Shown: positions 1 to 8,120, counted from the first letter of the stretch. The stretch is DNA of 64,000 nt from Variovorax davisae (GCF_030316845.1 NZ_JASZYS010000005.1:62001-126000); one strand, 5' to 3'. Notes: generated by a model not told the origin, from the sequence alone. Translations and numbers: made by a program.

Positions 1-231
1 CAGCGCCACCCGACGCAGGTCGTGCTGGCCGGCCATCTTCATCCGGCCTGCAGGCTGCACGGCCGTGGCCGCGACAGCCTGCGCATGCCCTGCTTCGTGC
101 GCGAGGACGCGCAATTGATCCTGCCCGCCTTCGGCGAATTCACCGGCGGCTGGCAGGTGGAGGCGGCGCCCGGGCGACGCTTCTACGTGGTCGGCGGCGA
201 CGGTGTGTGGGCGCTGCCCGGCATCGGCTGA
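1..231 (+). CDS. pdeM: PdeM-like metallophosphoesterase, C-terminal part
   Basis: The reading frame is open from the first base of the window, so only the last 76 residues are present and the start lies outside. The tail has the GHLHPA metal-binding histidine pair followed by LRMPCF and LPAFGEFTGG, the pattern that closes ligase-associated DNA damage response endonuclease PdeM proteins. That family is a small calcineurin-like phosphoesterase usually encoded beside an Lhr-type helicase and an ATP-dependent ligase, which would lie to the left. It is convergent with the LysR gene, separated by only 10 bases. The family call rests on the C-terminal third only. Confidence 0.8.
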   Translation, partial: QRHPTQVVLAGHLHPACRLHGRGRDSLRMPCFVREDAQLILPAFGEFTGGWQVEAAPGRRFYVVGGDGVWALPGIG

Positions 232-241
232 GAGGTGGAGC

Positions 242-1162
242 TCAGGACAGGTGCGGGGTCCCCGCCAGGGTGGCCGCCACCACGGCCTCGAGTTGCGTAC
301 GCAGCCAGCGGTGGATCGGATCGACCTGGTGGCGCTGGTGCCACGCCATGTACATCGGCATCGCCGGCGTGTGCAGCGGCACGGCCGCCGATGCCAGCCC
401 GCGCAGCGCGCCCTCGGCCAGCAGCGAGGGCGCGGTGGCCAGCCACGGCCCCCCGCGCACCAGCGCGCCCAGCCCGGCCATGCCGGGCACGCTGGCCACG
501 ATGCGGCGCTCCAGATGGCGTTGCACGAACCAGTCGTCGATGTCGAGCCGCCGTCGCGGTTCGTAGAGCACGGTCACATGTTCGGCGGCCAGGTAGTCGG
601 CCTCGGTAGCCGGCGCGGCGCGACAGTCGGCGTCGAAGTAGACGCGGTAGCGGTCCTCGAACAGCCGCTTCTGCAGGATGTCCGAGCCCTCGGGCGGACG
701 CGGCGTGATGATCAACTGGCAGGCCTGTTCGCGCAGCATCGCGGGCACCGGCGCGCCCGATGCGATCACGCGCAGGGTCACGCCGGGCGCCTCGGCCCGC
801 AGGCGGCGCAGCAGTGCCGGCACCAGCAGGTCGCGCTGCAGGTCGTTGGCGGCGACGGTGAAGCAGGCCGCGAGCCGGGCGGGCTCGAAGCCGGCCGCCG
901 TGCTGAAGGCGCGCAATTCGTCGAGCACAACGCGGGCGCGCGCGGCCAGCAGATCGGCGTGCGCGGTGGCGACGATGCCGCGGCCGGACTTGACGAACAG
1001 CGGGTCGCCGACGATGGCGCGCAGCTTGTCCAGCAGATGGCTCACGGCCGATTGGGTGACGCCCAGGCGCTGCGCCGCGCGCGTGATCGAGCCTTCCTCG
1101 TGCACCGCGAGCAGCAGGCGCAGCAGGTGGCCGTCGAGGTCCAAATGATCGATTCCGCTCAT
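242..1162 (-). CDS. LysR-family transcriptional regulator
   Basis: This 306-residue protein is of normal LysR length. An N-terminal winged helix-turn-helix spans about residues 10-68, with GSITRAAQRLGVTQSAVSHLL as the recognition region (quoted helix within residues 23-43). A periplasmic-binding-protein-like effector domain follows from about residue 90. It is transcribed away from ligA-ligB with 123 bases between the starts, the usual arrangement for a LysR regulator of the adjacent catabolic genes. Control of ligAB, with protocatechuate or a related aromatic acid as inducer, is inference. The ATG at 1160-1162 is the only start that keeps the full HTH. Confidence 0.88.
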   Translation of the reverse strand: MSGIDHLDLDGHLLRLLLAVHEEGSITRAAQRLGVTQSAVSHLLDKLRAIVGDPLFVKSGRGIVATAHADLLAARARVVLDELRAFSTAAGFEPARLAACFTVAANDLQRDLLVPALLRRLRAEAPGVTLRVIASGAPVPAMLREQACQLIITPRPPEGSDILQKRLFEDRYRVYFDADCRAAPATEADYLAAEHVTVLYEPRRRLDIDDWFVQRHLERRIVASVPGMAGLGALVRGGPWLATAPSLLAEGALRGLASAAVPLHTPAMPMYMAWHQRHQVDPIHRWLRTQLEAVVAATLAGTPHLS

Positions 1163-1240
1163 GGATGCGATGAGTATGTCGGGCTTTATCGGTGTGTCGA
1201 TTGCCGGAACACTGCGGGTGCCGGTCTGGAGCGCACGCGA

Positions 1241-1254
1241 TTGATCCAGATCAA
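1241..1254. promoter_or_regulatory. FNR/ANR-type binding site upstream of ligA
   Basis: The 14 bases read TTGAT-CCAG-ATCAA, an exact match to the FNR/CRP-family consensus TTGAT-N4-ATCAA. The site lies 31 bases upstream of the ligA start codon and about 80 bases upstream of the divergent LysR start. Its closeness to ligA suggests it overlaps or lies downstream of the promoter, which would favour repression, but no -35/-10 pair is obvious. A chance exact match in such GC-rich DNA is possible but unlikely in a short intergenic region. Confidence 0.55.
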
Positions 1255-1285
1255 GCTTTCGCCCCGACCCCTCCAGGAGACCCCC

Positions 1286-1627
1286 ATGTGCACCCCCGAC
1301 ATTCCCGGCACCACGCTGTTCGACGGCCGCCAGGCCCGCAAGGGCTACGCGCTCAACAAGATGTGCTTTTCCTTCAACGAAGCCGCCAACCGCGAGGCCT
1401 TCGTGCGGGACGAGGACGCCTATTGCGCCCGCTACGGCTTGACCGCGCCGCAGCGCGAAGCCATCCGCGCGCGCGATGTGCTGCAGCTGATCGAGGCCGG
1501 CGGCAACGCCTACTACCTGGCCAAGTTCGCCGGCATCTTCGGCCTCGACATGCAGGACATCGGCGCCCAGCAGACCGGCTTGACCAAGGCCGAGTTCCAG
1601 GCCCGGCTCCTTGCCGCCGCCGGCTGA
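1286..1627 (+). CDS. ligA: Protocatechuate 4,5-dioxygenase-type alpha subunit (LigA)
   Basis: The protein has 113 residues and is the small subunit of an LigAB-type class III extradiol ring-cleavage dioxygenase. It has the LigA-typical N-terminus with LNKMCFSFN and the EAGGNAYYLAKFAGIFG segment that packs over the beta-subunit active site. An AGGAGA ribosome site at 1275-1280 fixes the ATG at 1286, although the frame stays open far upstream. It is shorter than the 139 residues I recall for Sphingobium LigA. ligB follows after 20 bases. Protocatechuate is the default substrate; gallate or another catechol acid is possible. Confidence 0.87.
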   Translation: MCTPDIPGTTLFDGRQARKGYALNKMCFSFNEAANREAFVRDEDAYCARYGLTAPQREAIRARDVLQLIEAGGNAYYLAKFAGIFGLDMQDIGAQQTGLTKAEFQARLLAAAG

Positions 1628-1647
1628 CCCGCCCGGAGACCCCCGCC

Positions 1648-2481
1648 ATGGCCAATCTCGTCGGTGCCATCACCACCTCCCACGTGCCGGCGATCGGCCG
1701 CGCGATCGCCCGCAACCTGCAGCAGGAGCCCTACTGGCGCCCCTTCTTCGAGGCCTTCGCGCCGGTACACCGCTGGCTGGCCCAGACCCGGCCCGACGTG
1801 CTCGTGGTCTTCTACAACGACCACGGCCTCAACTTCTTCCTCGACAAGATGCCGACCTTCGCGGTCGGCGCCGCTGCGGTCTACAGCGGCGCCGACGAAG
1901 GCTGGGGCCTCCCGGTCATGGCCTCGTTCGAGGGCGAGCAGGGGTTGTCGTGGCAGCTGATCGACGCGCTGGTGCAGGACGAGTTCGACATCACCAGCTG
2001 CCAGGAGATGCAGGTCGACCACGCCTTCACCCTGCCGATGGCGCTGCTGTGGCCCGACCAGGCCTGGCCCGTGAAGGTGGTGCCGGTGTGCATCAACACG
2101 GTCCAGTTCCCGCTGCCTTCGGCCCGGCGCTGCTACGCGCTGGGCGAGTCGGTCGGCCGCGCCATCCGCAGCTGGGACAGCGACGCCCGGGTCGCCGTGA
2201 TGGGCACGGGCGGCCTGTCGCACCAGCTCGATGGCCAGCGGGCCGGCTTCATCAACAAGGACTTCGACCTGCAGTTCATGGAGAGCCTGGTCCACGACCC
2301 CAAATGGGCGACGCAGTTCACGACCCATGAGCTGGTCGAGAAAGCCGGCACCCAGGGCGTGGAGTTGCTGATGTGGCTGGCCACCCGCGGTGCCCTCGGT
2401 GCCAGCGCCCGCTGCCTGCATCGAAACTACCACCTGCCGATCTCGAACACGGCCTCGGGCCTGATGCTGCTGGAGCCCTAG
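1648..2481 (+). CDS. ligB: Protocatechuate 4,5-dioxygenase-type beta subunit (LigB)
   Basis: This 277-residue catalytic subunit of the LigAB extradiol dioxygenase carries the Fe(II) ligand histidines His12 (in ITTSHVPA) and His59 (in YNDHG), and the conserved GTGGLSHQLDG block near residue 190. The enzyme opens the aromatic ring of protocatechuate or a close analogue between carbons 4 and 5 in the cytoplasm. A CGGAG ribosome site precedes the ATG. No downstream ligC, ligI or ligJ genes follow, so the rest of the pathway must be elsewhere. The stop overlaps the convergent TPM gene by four bases. Confidence 0.88.
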   Translation: MANLVGAITTSHVPAIGRAIARNLQQEPYWRPFFEAFAPVHRWLAQTRPDVLVVFYNDHGLNFFLDKMPTFAVGAAAVYSGADEGWGLPVMASFEGEQGLSWQLIDALVQDEFDITSCQEMQVDHAFTLPMALLWPDQAWPVKVVPVCINTVQFPLPSARRCYALGESVGRAIRSWDSDARVAVMGTGGLSHQLDGQRAGFINKDFDLQFMESLVHDPKWATQFTTHELVEKAGTQGVELLMWLATRGALGASARCLHRNYHLPISNTASGLMLLEP

Positions 2482-2993
2482 AGAACGACCGGCGCGTCGG
2501 GCAGTTCGTTGCGGTCCGCCTGCCCCTCGGCCAGCGGAAAGTGCTCGACCAGCAGCGCCGACACTTCTTCCAGCGCCTGGGTCAGCCCATCCTCGAAGCG
2601 CTGCTCGCGAAAGGCGGCGCCCATGCGCTGCGCCAGCGCGGCCCATTGCGCGTCGTCGACCCGCGCATCGATGCCGCGGTCGGCGACGATCTCGATCGCG
2701 TGCTCGGCCAGCAGCAGGTAGACCAGCACGCCGTTGTTGTGCTCGGTGTCCCAGACCCGCAGCTTGCCGAACAGCATGATGGCCCGCTCGCGTGCCGGCG
2801 CATCCCGCCACAGGTAGGACAGCGGCAGGCCGGCCTCGACGCAGATGCGGATCTCGCCGGTGTGGCGCCGTTCGCTGGCCGACACGCGGCGCGTCAGGCG
2901 GTCGAGCAGGTCGGCCGGCAGTGCGCGGCGCACATCGGCTTCGTCGGTCCAGCGATGGCGCCAGATGCGGGCGAGACGTGCGAACAAAGTCAT
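2478..2993 (-). CDS. TPM-domain protein without signal peptide
   Basis: This 171-residue protein has a TPM domain (TLP18.3/Psb32/MOLO-1 type) covering about residues 40-150, with the segments HTGEIRICVEAGLP and NGVLVYLLLAEHAIEIVADRG. No signal peptide or membrane helix is visible, so it probably sits in the cytoplasm or is carried by its partners. It is the last gene of a LemA/TPM/TPM operon and starts two bases after the preceding gene ends. Such trios are common in proteobacteria, but their role (envelope maintenance) is only loosely defined. Confidence 0.82.
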   Translation of the reverse strand: MTLFARLARIWRHRWTDEADVRRALPADLLDRLTRRVSASERRHTGEIRICVEAGLPLSYLWRDAPARERAIMLFGKLRVWDTEHNNGVLVYLLLAEHAIEIVADRGIDARVDDAQWAALAQRMGAAFREQRFEDGLTQALEEVSALLVEHFPLAEGQADRNELPDAPVVL

Positions 2994-2995
2994 GG

Positions 2996-3952
2996 CTACC
3001 AGTCTCCCGAGGCGCCGCCGCCGCCGAAATCGCCACCGCCGCCGGAGCCGAAACCGCCGCCGAAGCCACCGCCGCCCCGGGAAGATCCGCCACCCCAGCC
3101 GCCCAGGCCGCCGGCGCCCAATCCGCCGCCCAGGCCGGCGCCGAAACCGCCACCGCCCCTGCGGCCGATCGCGGGCCCGGCACCGAAGGCGGTCGACAAC
3201 AGCGTGAAGAGCAGGGCGCCCAGCGCGGCCAGCACCGCGATCACGAGGCTCGACGTGAGCACCATCACCACCACGCCGGTCAAGCCGCCGAGCGCCAGCG
3301 AGCCCGGGATCTTGCCCAGGATGCGGCGCGCGATCGGCCCACCCACCAGCACCACCGCAAACAGGAAGATGCCCAGATCCTGCCAGTTGAAGCCGCTGCC
3401 GCCGCGCTGGACTTCGCCGAAGTCGCCGCCGCGGGCGTCGACCTCGGGCAGGGCCTCGCCGTTGACGCGGGCGATCAGCTGGTCGGCCGCGGCATCGAGG
3501 CCGCCGGCGAAGTCGTTCTGGCGGAAGCGCGGCTTCATCGCCTCGTCGATGATGTGGGCCGCCGCCAGGTCCGGCACCGCGCCTTCGAGCGCCTTGGCGA
3601 CCTCGATGCGCATCTTGCGGTCGTCCTTGGCGACCACCACCAGGATGCCGTCGCCGACCGTCTTGCGGCCGATCTTCCAGGCGTTGCCGACCCGGTTGGC
3701 GTAGCTCGCGATGTCCTCGGGCTGCGTGGTCGGGACCATCAGCATCACGATCTGCGAGCCCTTCTTCTGCTCGAAGGCGGCCAGCTTGGCGTCGAGCGCG
3801 CTGCGCTGCGCGGCGCTCAAGGTGCCGGTCTGGTCGATCACGCGGGCATCGAGCGCGGGCACCGGCAGCAGGCCCTGCGCCCGCGCGCCCAGCAGCGCCG
3901 CCGCCATCAGGAGGAGGGCCGTCAGTGCCTGCCGGATGCGGGCCGCCGTCAT
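2996..3952 (-). CDS. YgcG-like TPM-domain membrane protein with glycine-rich tail
   Basis: This 318-residue protein has an N-terminal signal peptide (about residues 1-25, cleavage near ARAQ), a periplasmic TPM domain (about 35-165), two membrane helices (about 190-255), and a low-complexity glycine-rich tail ending in SGDW. This is the YgcG architecture and length. It lies between lemA (16 bases upstream) and the second TPM gene, so all three are probably one transcript. The tail is nearly all Gly with Ser/Phe and is probably flexible. Family identity is secure; function is not known. Confidence 0.87.
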   Translation of the reverse strand: MTAARIRQALTALLLMAAALLGARAQGLLPVPALDARVIDQTGTLSAAQRSALDAKLAAFEQKKGSQIVMLMVPTTQPEDIASYANRVGNAWKIGRKTVGDGILVVVAKDDRKMRIEVAKALEGAVPDLAAAHIIDEAMKPRFRQNDFAGGLDAAADQLIARVNGEALPEVDARGGDFGEVQRGGSGFNWQDLGIFLFAVVLVGGPIARRILGKIPGSLALGGLTGVVVMVLTSSLVIAVLAALGALLFTLLSTAFGAGPAIGRRGGGGFGAGLGGGLGAGGLGGWGGGSSRGGGGFGGGFGSGGGGDFGGGGASGDW

Positions 3953-3968
3953 CGCCTGGCCGCCGCGC

Positions 3969-4565
3969 CTACTTCTTCGGGGCGCTGAAATCGACCGTCG
4001 GCGGCGCCGAGATCTGGGCCTCGTTCTGGACCGTGAAGTTGGGCTTGGGCGGGTAGCCCATCACCTTGGCCGTCAGGTTGGTCGGGAAGCTGCGCGCCAG
4101 CACGTTGTACTCCTGCACCGTCTGGATGAAGCGGTTGCGCGCCACCGTGATGCGGTTCTCGGTGCCCTCCAGCGTCACGCGCAGGTCGCGGAAGGCCTGG
4201 TTGGCCTTCAGGTTCGGATACTGCTCTGACACCGCCATCAGCCGCGACAGCGCGCCCGACAGCTCGCCCTGCGCCTGCTGGAAGCGGGCGAAGGCCTCGG
4301 GGTTGTTGAGGGTCTCGGGCGAGACCTGGATCGAGGTCGCCTTGGCCCGCGCCTCGATCACCTTGGTGAGCGTCTCCTGCTCGAAGTTGGCTTCGCCCTT
4401 GACCGTGGCGACGATGTTGGGCACCAGGTCGGCGCGCCGCTGGTACTGGTTGAGCACCTCGCTCCAGGCCGACTTGCTGGCCTCGTCGAGGCGCTGGAAG
4501 TCGTTGTAGCCGCAGCCCGCGAGCGACAGCGCCGCGATGAAGATCAGTAGCCAGCGTTTCATCAT
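3969..4565 (-). CDS. LemA family lipoprotein
   Basis: This 198-residue LemA-family protein has a lipoprotein signal ending at LSLAGC (Cys18), so it is probably anchored in a membrane facing the periplasm. The LemA core is clear: RRADLVPNIVATVKG, the LNNPEAFARFQQAQGEL helix, and the YPNLKANQAFRDL motif in a long helical bundle. It leads the lemA-TPM-TPM operon. Two tandem ATG codons (4563-4565 and 4560-4562) are both possible starts; a GAGGA-like ribosome site lies just upstream. Confidence 0.9.
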   Translation of the reverse strand: MMKRWLLIFIAALSLAGCGYNDFQRLDEASKSAWSEVLNQYQRRADLVPNIVATVKGEANFEQETLTKVIEARAKATSIQVSPETLNNPEAFARFQQAQGELSGALSRLMAVSEQYPNLKANQAFRDLRVTLEGTENRITVARNRFIQTVQEYNVLARSFPTNLTAKVMGYPPKPNFTVQNEAQISAPPTVDFSAPKK

Positions 4566-4610
4566 GTCCGAGTCCTCTCTGTGCGAAGTCGACAAAGGTA
4601 GCATAGAAGG

Positions 4611-5366
4611 ATGGCGCCCGATCCGCTCCAGGCCCTGCAGGCCGCGAACCGGCGACCCTTCGACGGCCGGCCGTCGAGGGGCGCGCTGTTGATCGCCGGC
4701 GCCACCGGCGTGCTGGGCCACGAGCTGGTGCGGCGGCTCGCGGGCCGGCATCGCTTCGACCATACCTACGTGCTCGCGCGCGAACCGATCCGCGACGGCC
4801 TGCCCGGCGTCGAGACGGTGCAGGTGCCGGACCTGCCGATGGCCCAATGGCCGCCGGTGGCCGCCGGCACGGCGCTGGTGCTGTTCGAGCCGCCGCGGCT
4901 TTTCTACGACCGCGAGCGGGCGCTGTGGACACCCGAGCCGGCGCAGTTGCCGGCGCTGGCCGGCTGGTTGCGCTCGTGCGGCGTGCAGACGCTGGCGGTG
5001 GTGCTGCCGCACGACCAGGGCCGGCTGCCCGAGGCGCTCAAGCGCGGCCTGGCCAGCCTCGACGAGCAGGCGGTGGTGGCGCTGGGCTTCGAGCGCGTGC
5101 TGCTGGTGCGTTCGGCGCAGAAGCCGGTGGCGCGACGCCTGGCCCATCCCGGCGAGCGGCTGGCGGCCTGGATGCTGTCGATCACCCGCTTCATGGTGCC
5201 TCCCAGCGAGCAGCCGGCGCGGGCCTCCAAGGTGGCCGAACTGGTCGACGTCGCGCTGGCGCTGGCGCCCCCCGGGGTGCACGTGGCGGCGCCCGATCTG
5301 GTCTGGCGTGCCACCCAGGGCGAGCTGCGCGCGGTGGTGCAGGGCTGGGTGGCCGCCAGCCCTTGA
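4611..5366 (+). CDS. NAD(P)-binding Rossmann-fold protein, atypical SDR-like
   Basis: This 251-residue protein has one recognisable feature, a nucleotide-binding loop GATGVLGHELV at about residues 29-39, typical of extended SDR or NmrA-like epimerase folds. No YxxxK catalytic pair is evident, so it may bind a dinucleotide without normal SDR chemistry. It is divergent from lemA (45 bases between starts) and followed by an NTF2-like gene 46 bases downstream. The substrate is unknown. The first 25 residues are variable and the true start could be slightly downstream. Confidence 0.7.
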   Translation: MAPDPLQALQAANRRPFDGRPSRGALLIAGATGVLGHELVRRLAGRHRFDHTYVLAREPIRDGLPGVETVQVPDLPMAQWPPVAAGTALVLFEPPRLFYDRERALWTPEPAQLPALAGWLRSCGVQTLAVVLPHDQGRLPEALKRGLASLDEQAVVALGFERVLLVRSAQKPVARRLAHPGERLAAWMLSITRFMVPPSEQPARASKVAELVDVALALAPPGVHVAAPDLVWRATQGELRAVVQGWVAASP

Positions 5367-5412
5367 GGCGACACGCGACCGAGGCAAAATCGCTCCCTCC
5401 GGCAGCACCACC

Positions 5413-5865
5413 ATGTCCACCAAAGCCAAACTCCGCGCCAGCACCATCGGCGGCACCGCCGACGATGTCGAAGCCGCCTTCTACGAAGCCCTGCAGCGGG
5501 GCGACGTCGACGCCCTCATGGATTGCTGGGCCGACGAGGAAGAGGTGTTCTGCGTCCATCCGGGCGGCCCGCGGCTGGTCGGGGCCGAGGCGATCCGTGC
5601 CGCCTTCGAGCACATGTTCGGCAACGGCGCCATTCAGGCCACGCCGGCGCGGGTGCGCAAGGTCGAATCGCTCGCCAGTGCGGTCCACAATGTGCTCGAG
5701 CGCATCGAGGTGCTGACCGCCGAGGGGCCGCGCCATGCCTTCGTGCTGGCCACCAACGTCTATCACCGCACGGCGCAGGGGTGGCGCATGGTCGCGCACC
5801 ACGCGAGCCCGGGTAGCGCGCACGAGCCCGGCGACGCCAGCGAGGCGCCGCAGACGCTGCATTGA
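5413..5865 (+). CDS. NTF2-like / SnoaL-type (DUF4440-like) protein
   Basis: This 150-residue protein has a cone-shaped NTF2-like fold signature: DDVEAAFYEALQRGDVDALMDCWADEEE, then the VHPGG and GAEAIRAAF segments, and a final WRMVAHHASP strand (each quoted only in part). Relatives act as ketosteroid-isomerase-like enzymes or as small ligand-binding domains; nothing here fixes the substrate. The ATG at 5413 was chosen because the family core begins about 15 residues later. The frame is open upstream into the previous gene's end. The next hydrolase gene begins eight bases after the stop. Confidence 0.8.
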   Translation: MSTKAKLRASTIGGTADDVEAAFYEALQRGDVDALMDCWADEEEVFCVHPGGPRLVGAEAIRAAFEHMFGNGAIQATPARVRKVESLASAVHNVLERIEVLTAEGPRHAFVLATNVYHRTAQGWRMVAHHASPGSAHEPGDASEAPQTLH

Positions 5866-5873
5866 CCGCGCCC

Positions 5874-6848
5874 ATGCAGTACGTCGCGCCACGCTGGCTG
5901 CCCGGCGGCAACCTCCAGACCATCTGGCCCGCGCTGTACGCGCGGCGCGCCCAGGCGCCGTTGCCGGCCTACCGGCGCGAGCGCTGGGCCACGCCCGACG
6001 GCGACTTCCTGGACGTCGACTTTCTGGATGCCGCGGTGGCGGGCCCGAAGCCGCTGCTGGTGCTGTTCCACGGCCTCGAGGGGTCGTCGAAAAGCCACTA
6101 TGCGGAAGTCTTCGGCGCCTTCGCCCATGCCCGGGGCTGGGACTATGCGGTGCCGCATTTCCGCGGCTGCAGCGGCGAACTCAACCTGGCGCCGCGGGCC
6201 TACCACTCGGGCGACTTCGAGGAGATCGGCTGGATCCTGGCCCGCCTGCGCGCCCGGCGCGACCCGGCCCAGCCGCTGCTGGCGGCCGGTGTCTCGCTCG
6301 GCGGCAATGCGCTGATGCGCTGGGCCGAGGAGGCCGGGTCCGAGGCCTCGAAGCTGGCCAGCGCGGCGGCCGCGATCTCGGCCCCGCTGGACCTCGCCGC
6401 CGGCGGCGCCGCCATCGGGCGCGGCTTCAACCGGCTGGTCTACACGCGCATGTTCCTGTCGACCATGAAGCCCAAGGCCCTGGCCAAGCTGGCCCAGCAC
6501 CCGGGCCTGTTCGACCGCGACAAGCTGCTCGCGGCGCGCGACCTGTACGCCTTCGACGATGTCTTCACCGCGCCGCTGCACGGCTTTCGCGGCACCGACG
6601 ACTACTGGTCGCGGGGCTCGGCCAAGCCGCACCTGCACCGCATCCGGATCCCGGCCCTGGTGGTGAATGCCGCCAACGACCCGTTCGTGCCGGCCGCGAG
6701 CCTGCCGCGCCAGGGCGAGGTCGGCCGCCACGTGACGCTCTGGCAACCGGCGCACGGCGGCCACGTGGGCTTCCCGCTCGGCGCCCCCCCGGGTCACGTG
6801 CGGGTCATGCCCGAGCGCGTGGTGGCCTGGCTCGACGACCACCGCTGA
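5874..6848 (+). CDS. YheT-family alpha/beta hydrolase
   Basis: This 324-residue YheT-type hydrolase begins with the family block PRWLPGGNLQTIWPAL. The oxyanion-side HGLEGSSKSHYA is near residue 65, the nucleophile elbow GVSLGGN near residue 143 supplies the catalytic Ser, and a late HGGHVGF supplies the His. Family members are soluble or membrane-associated esterases of uncertain natural substrate. A TTG at 5862 overlapping the previous stop would add four residues; the ATG at 5874 is preferred. Spacing suggests co-transcription with the two genes upstream. Confidence 0.86.
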   Translation: MQYVAPRWLPGGNLQTIWPALYARRAQAPLPAYRRERWATPDGDFLDVDFLDAAVAGPKPLLVLFHGLEGSSKSHYAEVFGAFAHARGWDYAVPHFRGCSGELNLAPRAYHSGDFEEIGWILARLRARRDPAQPLLAAGVSLGGNALMRWAEEAGSEASKLASAAAAISAPLDLAAGGAAIGRGFNRLVYTRMFLSTMKPKALAKLAQHPGLFDRDKLLAARDLYAFDDVFTAPLHGFRGTDDYWSRGSAKPHLHRIRIPALVVNAANDPFVPAASLPRQGEVGRHVTLWQPAHGGHVGFPLGAPPGHVRVMPERVVAWLDDHR

Positions 6849-6880
6849 TTGCACAGCCCCGCACGGCGCAGAATGGCGCC

Positions 6881-7411
6881 ATGGATGAGATCGTTCTGAA
6901 GGCCCTGGCCAAGTGGCCCAACGTGCCCCATTGCTACGGCTGGCTGGGGCTCGACGCCCGCGGCAACTGGTTCCTGCGCGACGACCGCACCCAGGCCCTG
7001 GGGCCGTTTCGCCAGGCCAGGGGCTCGCAGCTGCGGCACGACAAGCTGATCGACTTCATCCAGCGCAACTACGACCACGACGACCAGGGCCAGTGGTTCT
7101 TCCAGAACGGGCCCCAGCGGGTCTACGTCGAACTCGAGGCCGCGCCGTGGATCTGGCGGGTGTCCGAGGACTTGTCGGTCCGCTCGCATTCCGGCCTGCC
7201 GATCGAGCCCACGGCCTGCCTGCTCGACGGCGAAGGCCGGCTCTACCTGGTGGCGGACATCGGCCTCGGCCTGGTCCACACCCAGGACGTCGGGCTGGCG
7301 GCCGAGGCAGTCGAGCAGGGGCGCTGGGTGCCCGAGGAGGTCCGCGCCGAAGACCTGCCGGCCCGCTTCGGCCATGTGCTGAGTCCGGCCGCCGGCCAGC
7401 CGGCGCGCTGA
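6881..7411 (+). CDS. Conserved Burkholderiales protein of unknown function
   Basis: This 176-residue cytoplasmic protein has no signal peptide or helix-rich membrane part. Its N-terminal block KWPNVPHCYGWLGLDARGNW is strongly patterned, rich in Trp, and typical of a conserved betaproteobacterial family that I recognise but cannot name with certainty. Aromatic-rich segments continue through GQWFFQNGPQRVYVELEAAPW (only partly quoted) to about residue 100. It lies 32 bases after the hydrolase gene and ends just before a terminator that serves the convergent cytochrome gene. Confidence 0.75.
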   Translation: MDEIVLKALAKWPNVPHCYGWLGLDARGNWFLRDDRTQALGPFRQARGSQLRHDKLIDFIQRNYDHDDQGQWFFQNGPQRVYVELEAAPWIWRVSEDLSVRSHSGLPIEPTACLLDGEGRLYLVADIGLGLVHTQDVGLAAEAVEQGRWVPEEVRAEDLPARFGHVLSPAAGQPAR

Positions 7412-7416
7412 CCATG

Positions 7417-7441
7417 AAAAAAGCCCGCATCGCGCGGGCTT
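7417..7441 (-). terminator. Rho-independent terminator of the cytochrome c gene
   Basis: Read on the minus strand, an eight-base stem (AAGCCCGC at 7434-7441 against GCGGGCTT at 7421-7428) with a five-base loop ends in a run of six T residues. It lies about 20 bases beyond the cytochrome stop codon. On the plus strand the hairpin lacks a T-run, so it mainly serves the minus-strand gene. Confidence 0.85.
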
Positions 7442-7460
7442 CGGGTCGGGGTTGGGCGGG

Positions 7461-8069
7461 CTACTTGCCGCTGGCCACTGCAGGGGCGGCGTCGGCGGGC
7501 GCGGCGCCTTCGGCCGCTGCGGCCGGCCGGTCGGGCACCGGGAAGGTGGCACCGCCCGCATTGGCCATGTAGACCACCGCGCGGCCGATCTCGATGTCGT
7601 CGAAGTCGCCGCCGCCCTGGGCCGGCATCGCGCCCTTGCCCTTGAGCGCGTGCTCGACCAGCGTGGCGTAGCCCTGGCCGATGCGCGGGCCCCAGGCTGC
7701 GGCGTCGCCGTAGTGCGGGGCGCCCGGGATGCCCGGCGCGCCGTGGCAGGCCACGCACTGGGCCTTGAACACGGCCTCGCCGGTGGCCAGCGGCCGGTTG
7801 GCGTCGCGGATCTCGATCGAGCCGACCTTCTTCAGGCGGTCGGCGATGTCGCGGTCGCGAGTGTCCTTGGAGACGCCGTAGAGCGACATGCTGTCGCCTT
7901 GCGCCGAACCCGAGGGATGGGTGCCCGAGACGACGAACGACACCAGGCCGACGATGATCAGGATAGGCGCAATGAAGGAGAAAAAGACCGCCAGCAGCAG
8001 TTGCTTCGGATTCTTGATCGGGCCGGTGTGGGCTTCTTCTGTGGCCTGGTAGTGCGGGTCGTCGCTCAT
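7461..8069 (-). CDS. Membrane-anchored class I cytochrome c (c5-like)
   Basis: This 202-residue protein has an uncleaved N-terminal membrane helix (about residues 24-48) and a periplasmic cytochrome domain with one heme-binding CVACH at about residue 107, followed by GAPGIPGAP and a possible Met ligand in GKGAMPAQGG near 146. The C-terminus is a short Ala/Pro-rich tail. It is probably an electron carrier to a terminal oxidase. On the minus strand a TATAAT hexamer (8111-8116) precedes the start by about 40 bases and could be its -10 element. Confidence 0.88.
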   Translation of the reverse strand: MSDDPHYQATEEAHTGPIKNPKQLLLAVFFSFIAPILIIVGLVSFVVSGTHPSGSAQGDSMSLYGVSKDTRDRDIADRLKKVGSIEIRDANRPLATGEAVFKAQCVACHGAPGIPGAPHYGDAAAWGPRIGQGYATLVEHALKGKGAMPAQGGGDFDDIEIGRAVVYMANAGGATFPVPDRPAAAAEGAAPADAAPAVASGK

Positions 8070-8120
8070 TGCGTCCTCAGTATCGGGGGCTTTATTCGGA
8101 TCAACGGCGGATTATAGAGA

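Noticed and set aside
203..1285. In-frame upstream extension of ligA giving a 474-residue protein
   Set aside because: The extension runs antisense through the LysR gene and has Arg/Gln/His-rich, low-sense composition. The AGGAGA site at 1275-1280 and family N-terminus fix the start at 1286.
4563..5456. Long upstream extension of the lemA frame on the minus strand
   Set aside because: The extension is antisense to the Rossmann-fold gene and would bury the lipoprotein signal that starts at MMKRW.
7414..7572. Reading frame beginning MKKARIARASG after the unknown gene
   Set aside because: Its first codons are the terminator hairpin and T-run of the convergent cytochrome gene; the rest is antisense to that gene.
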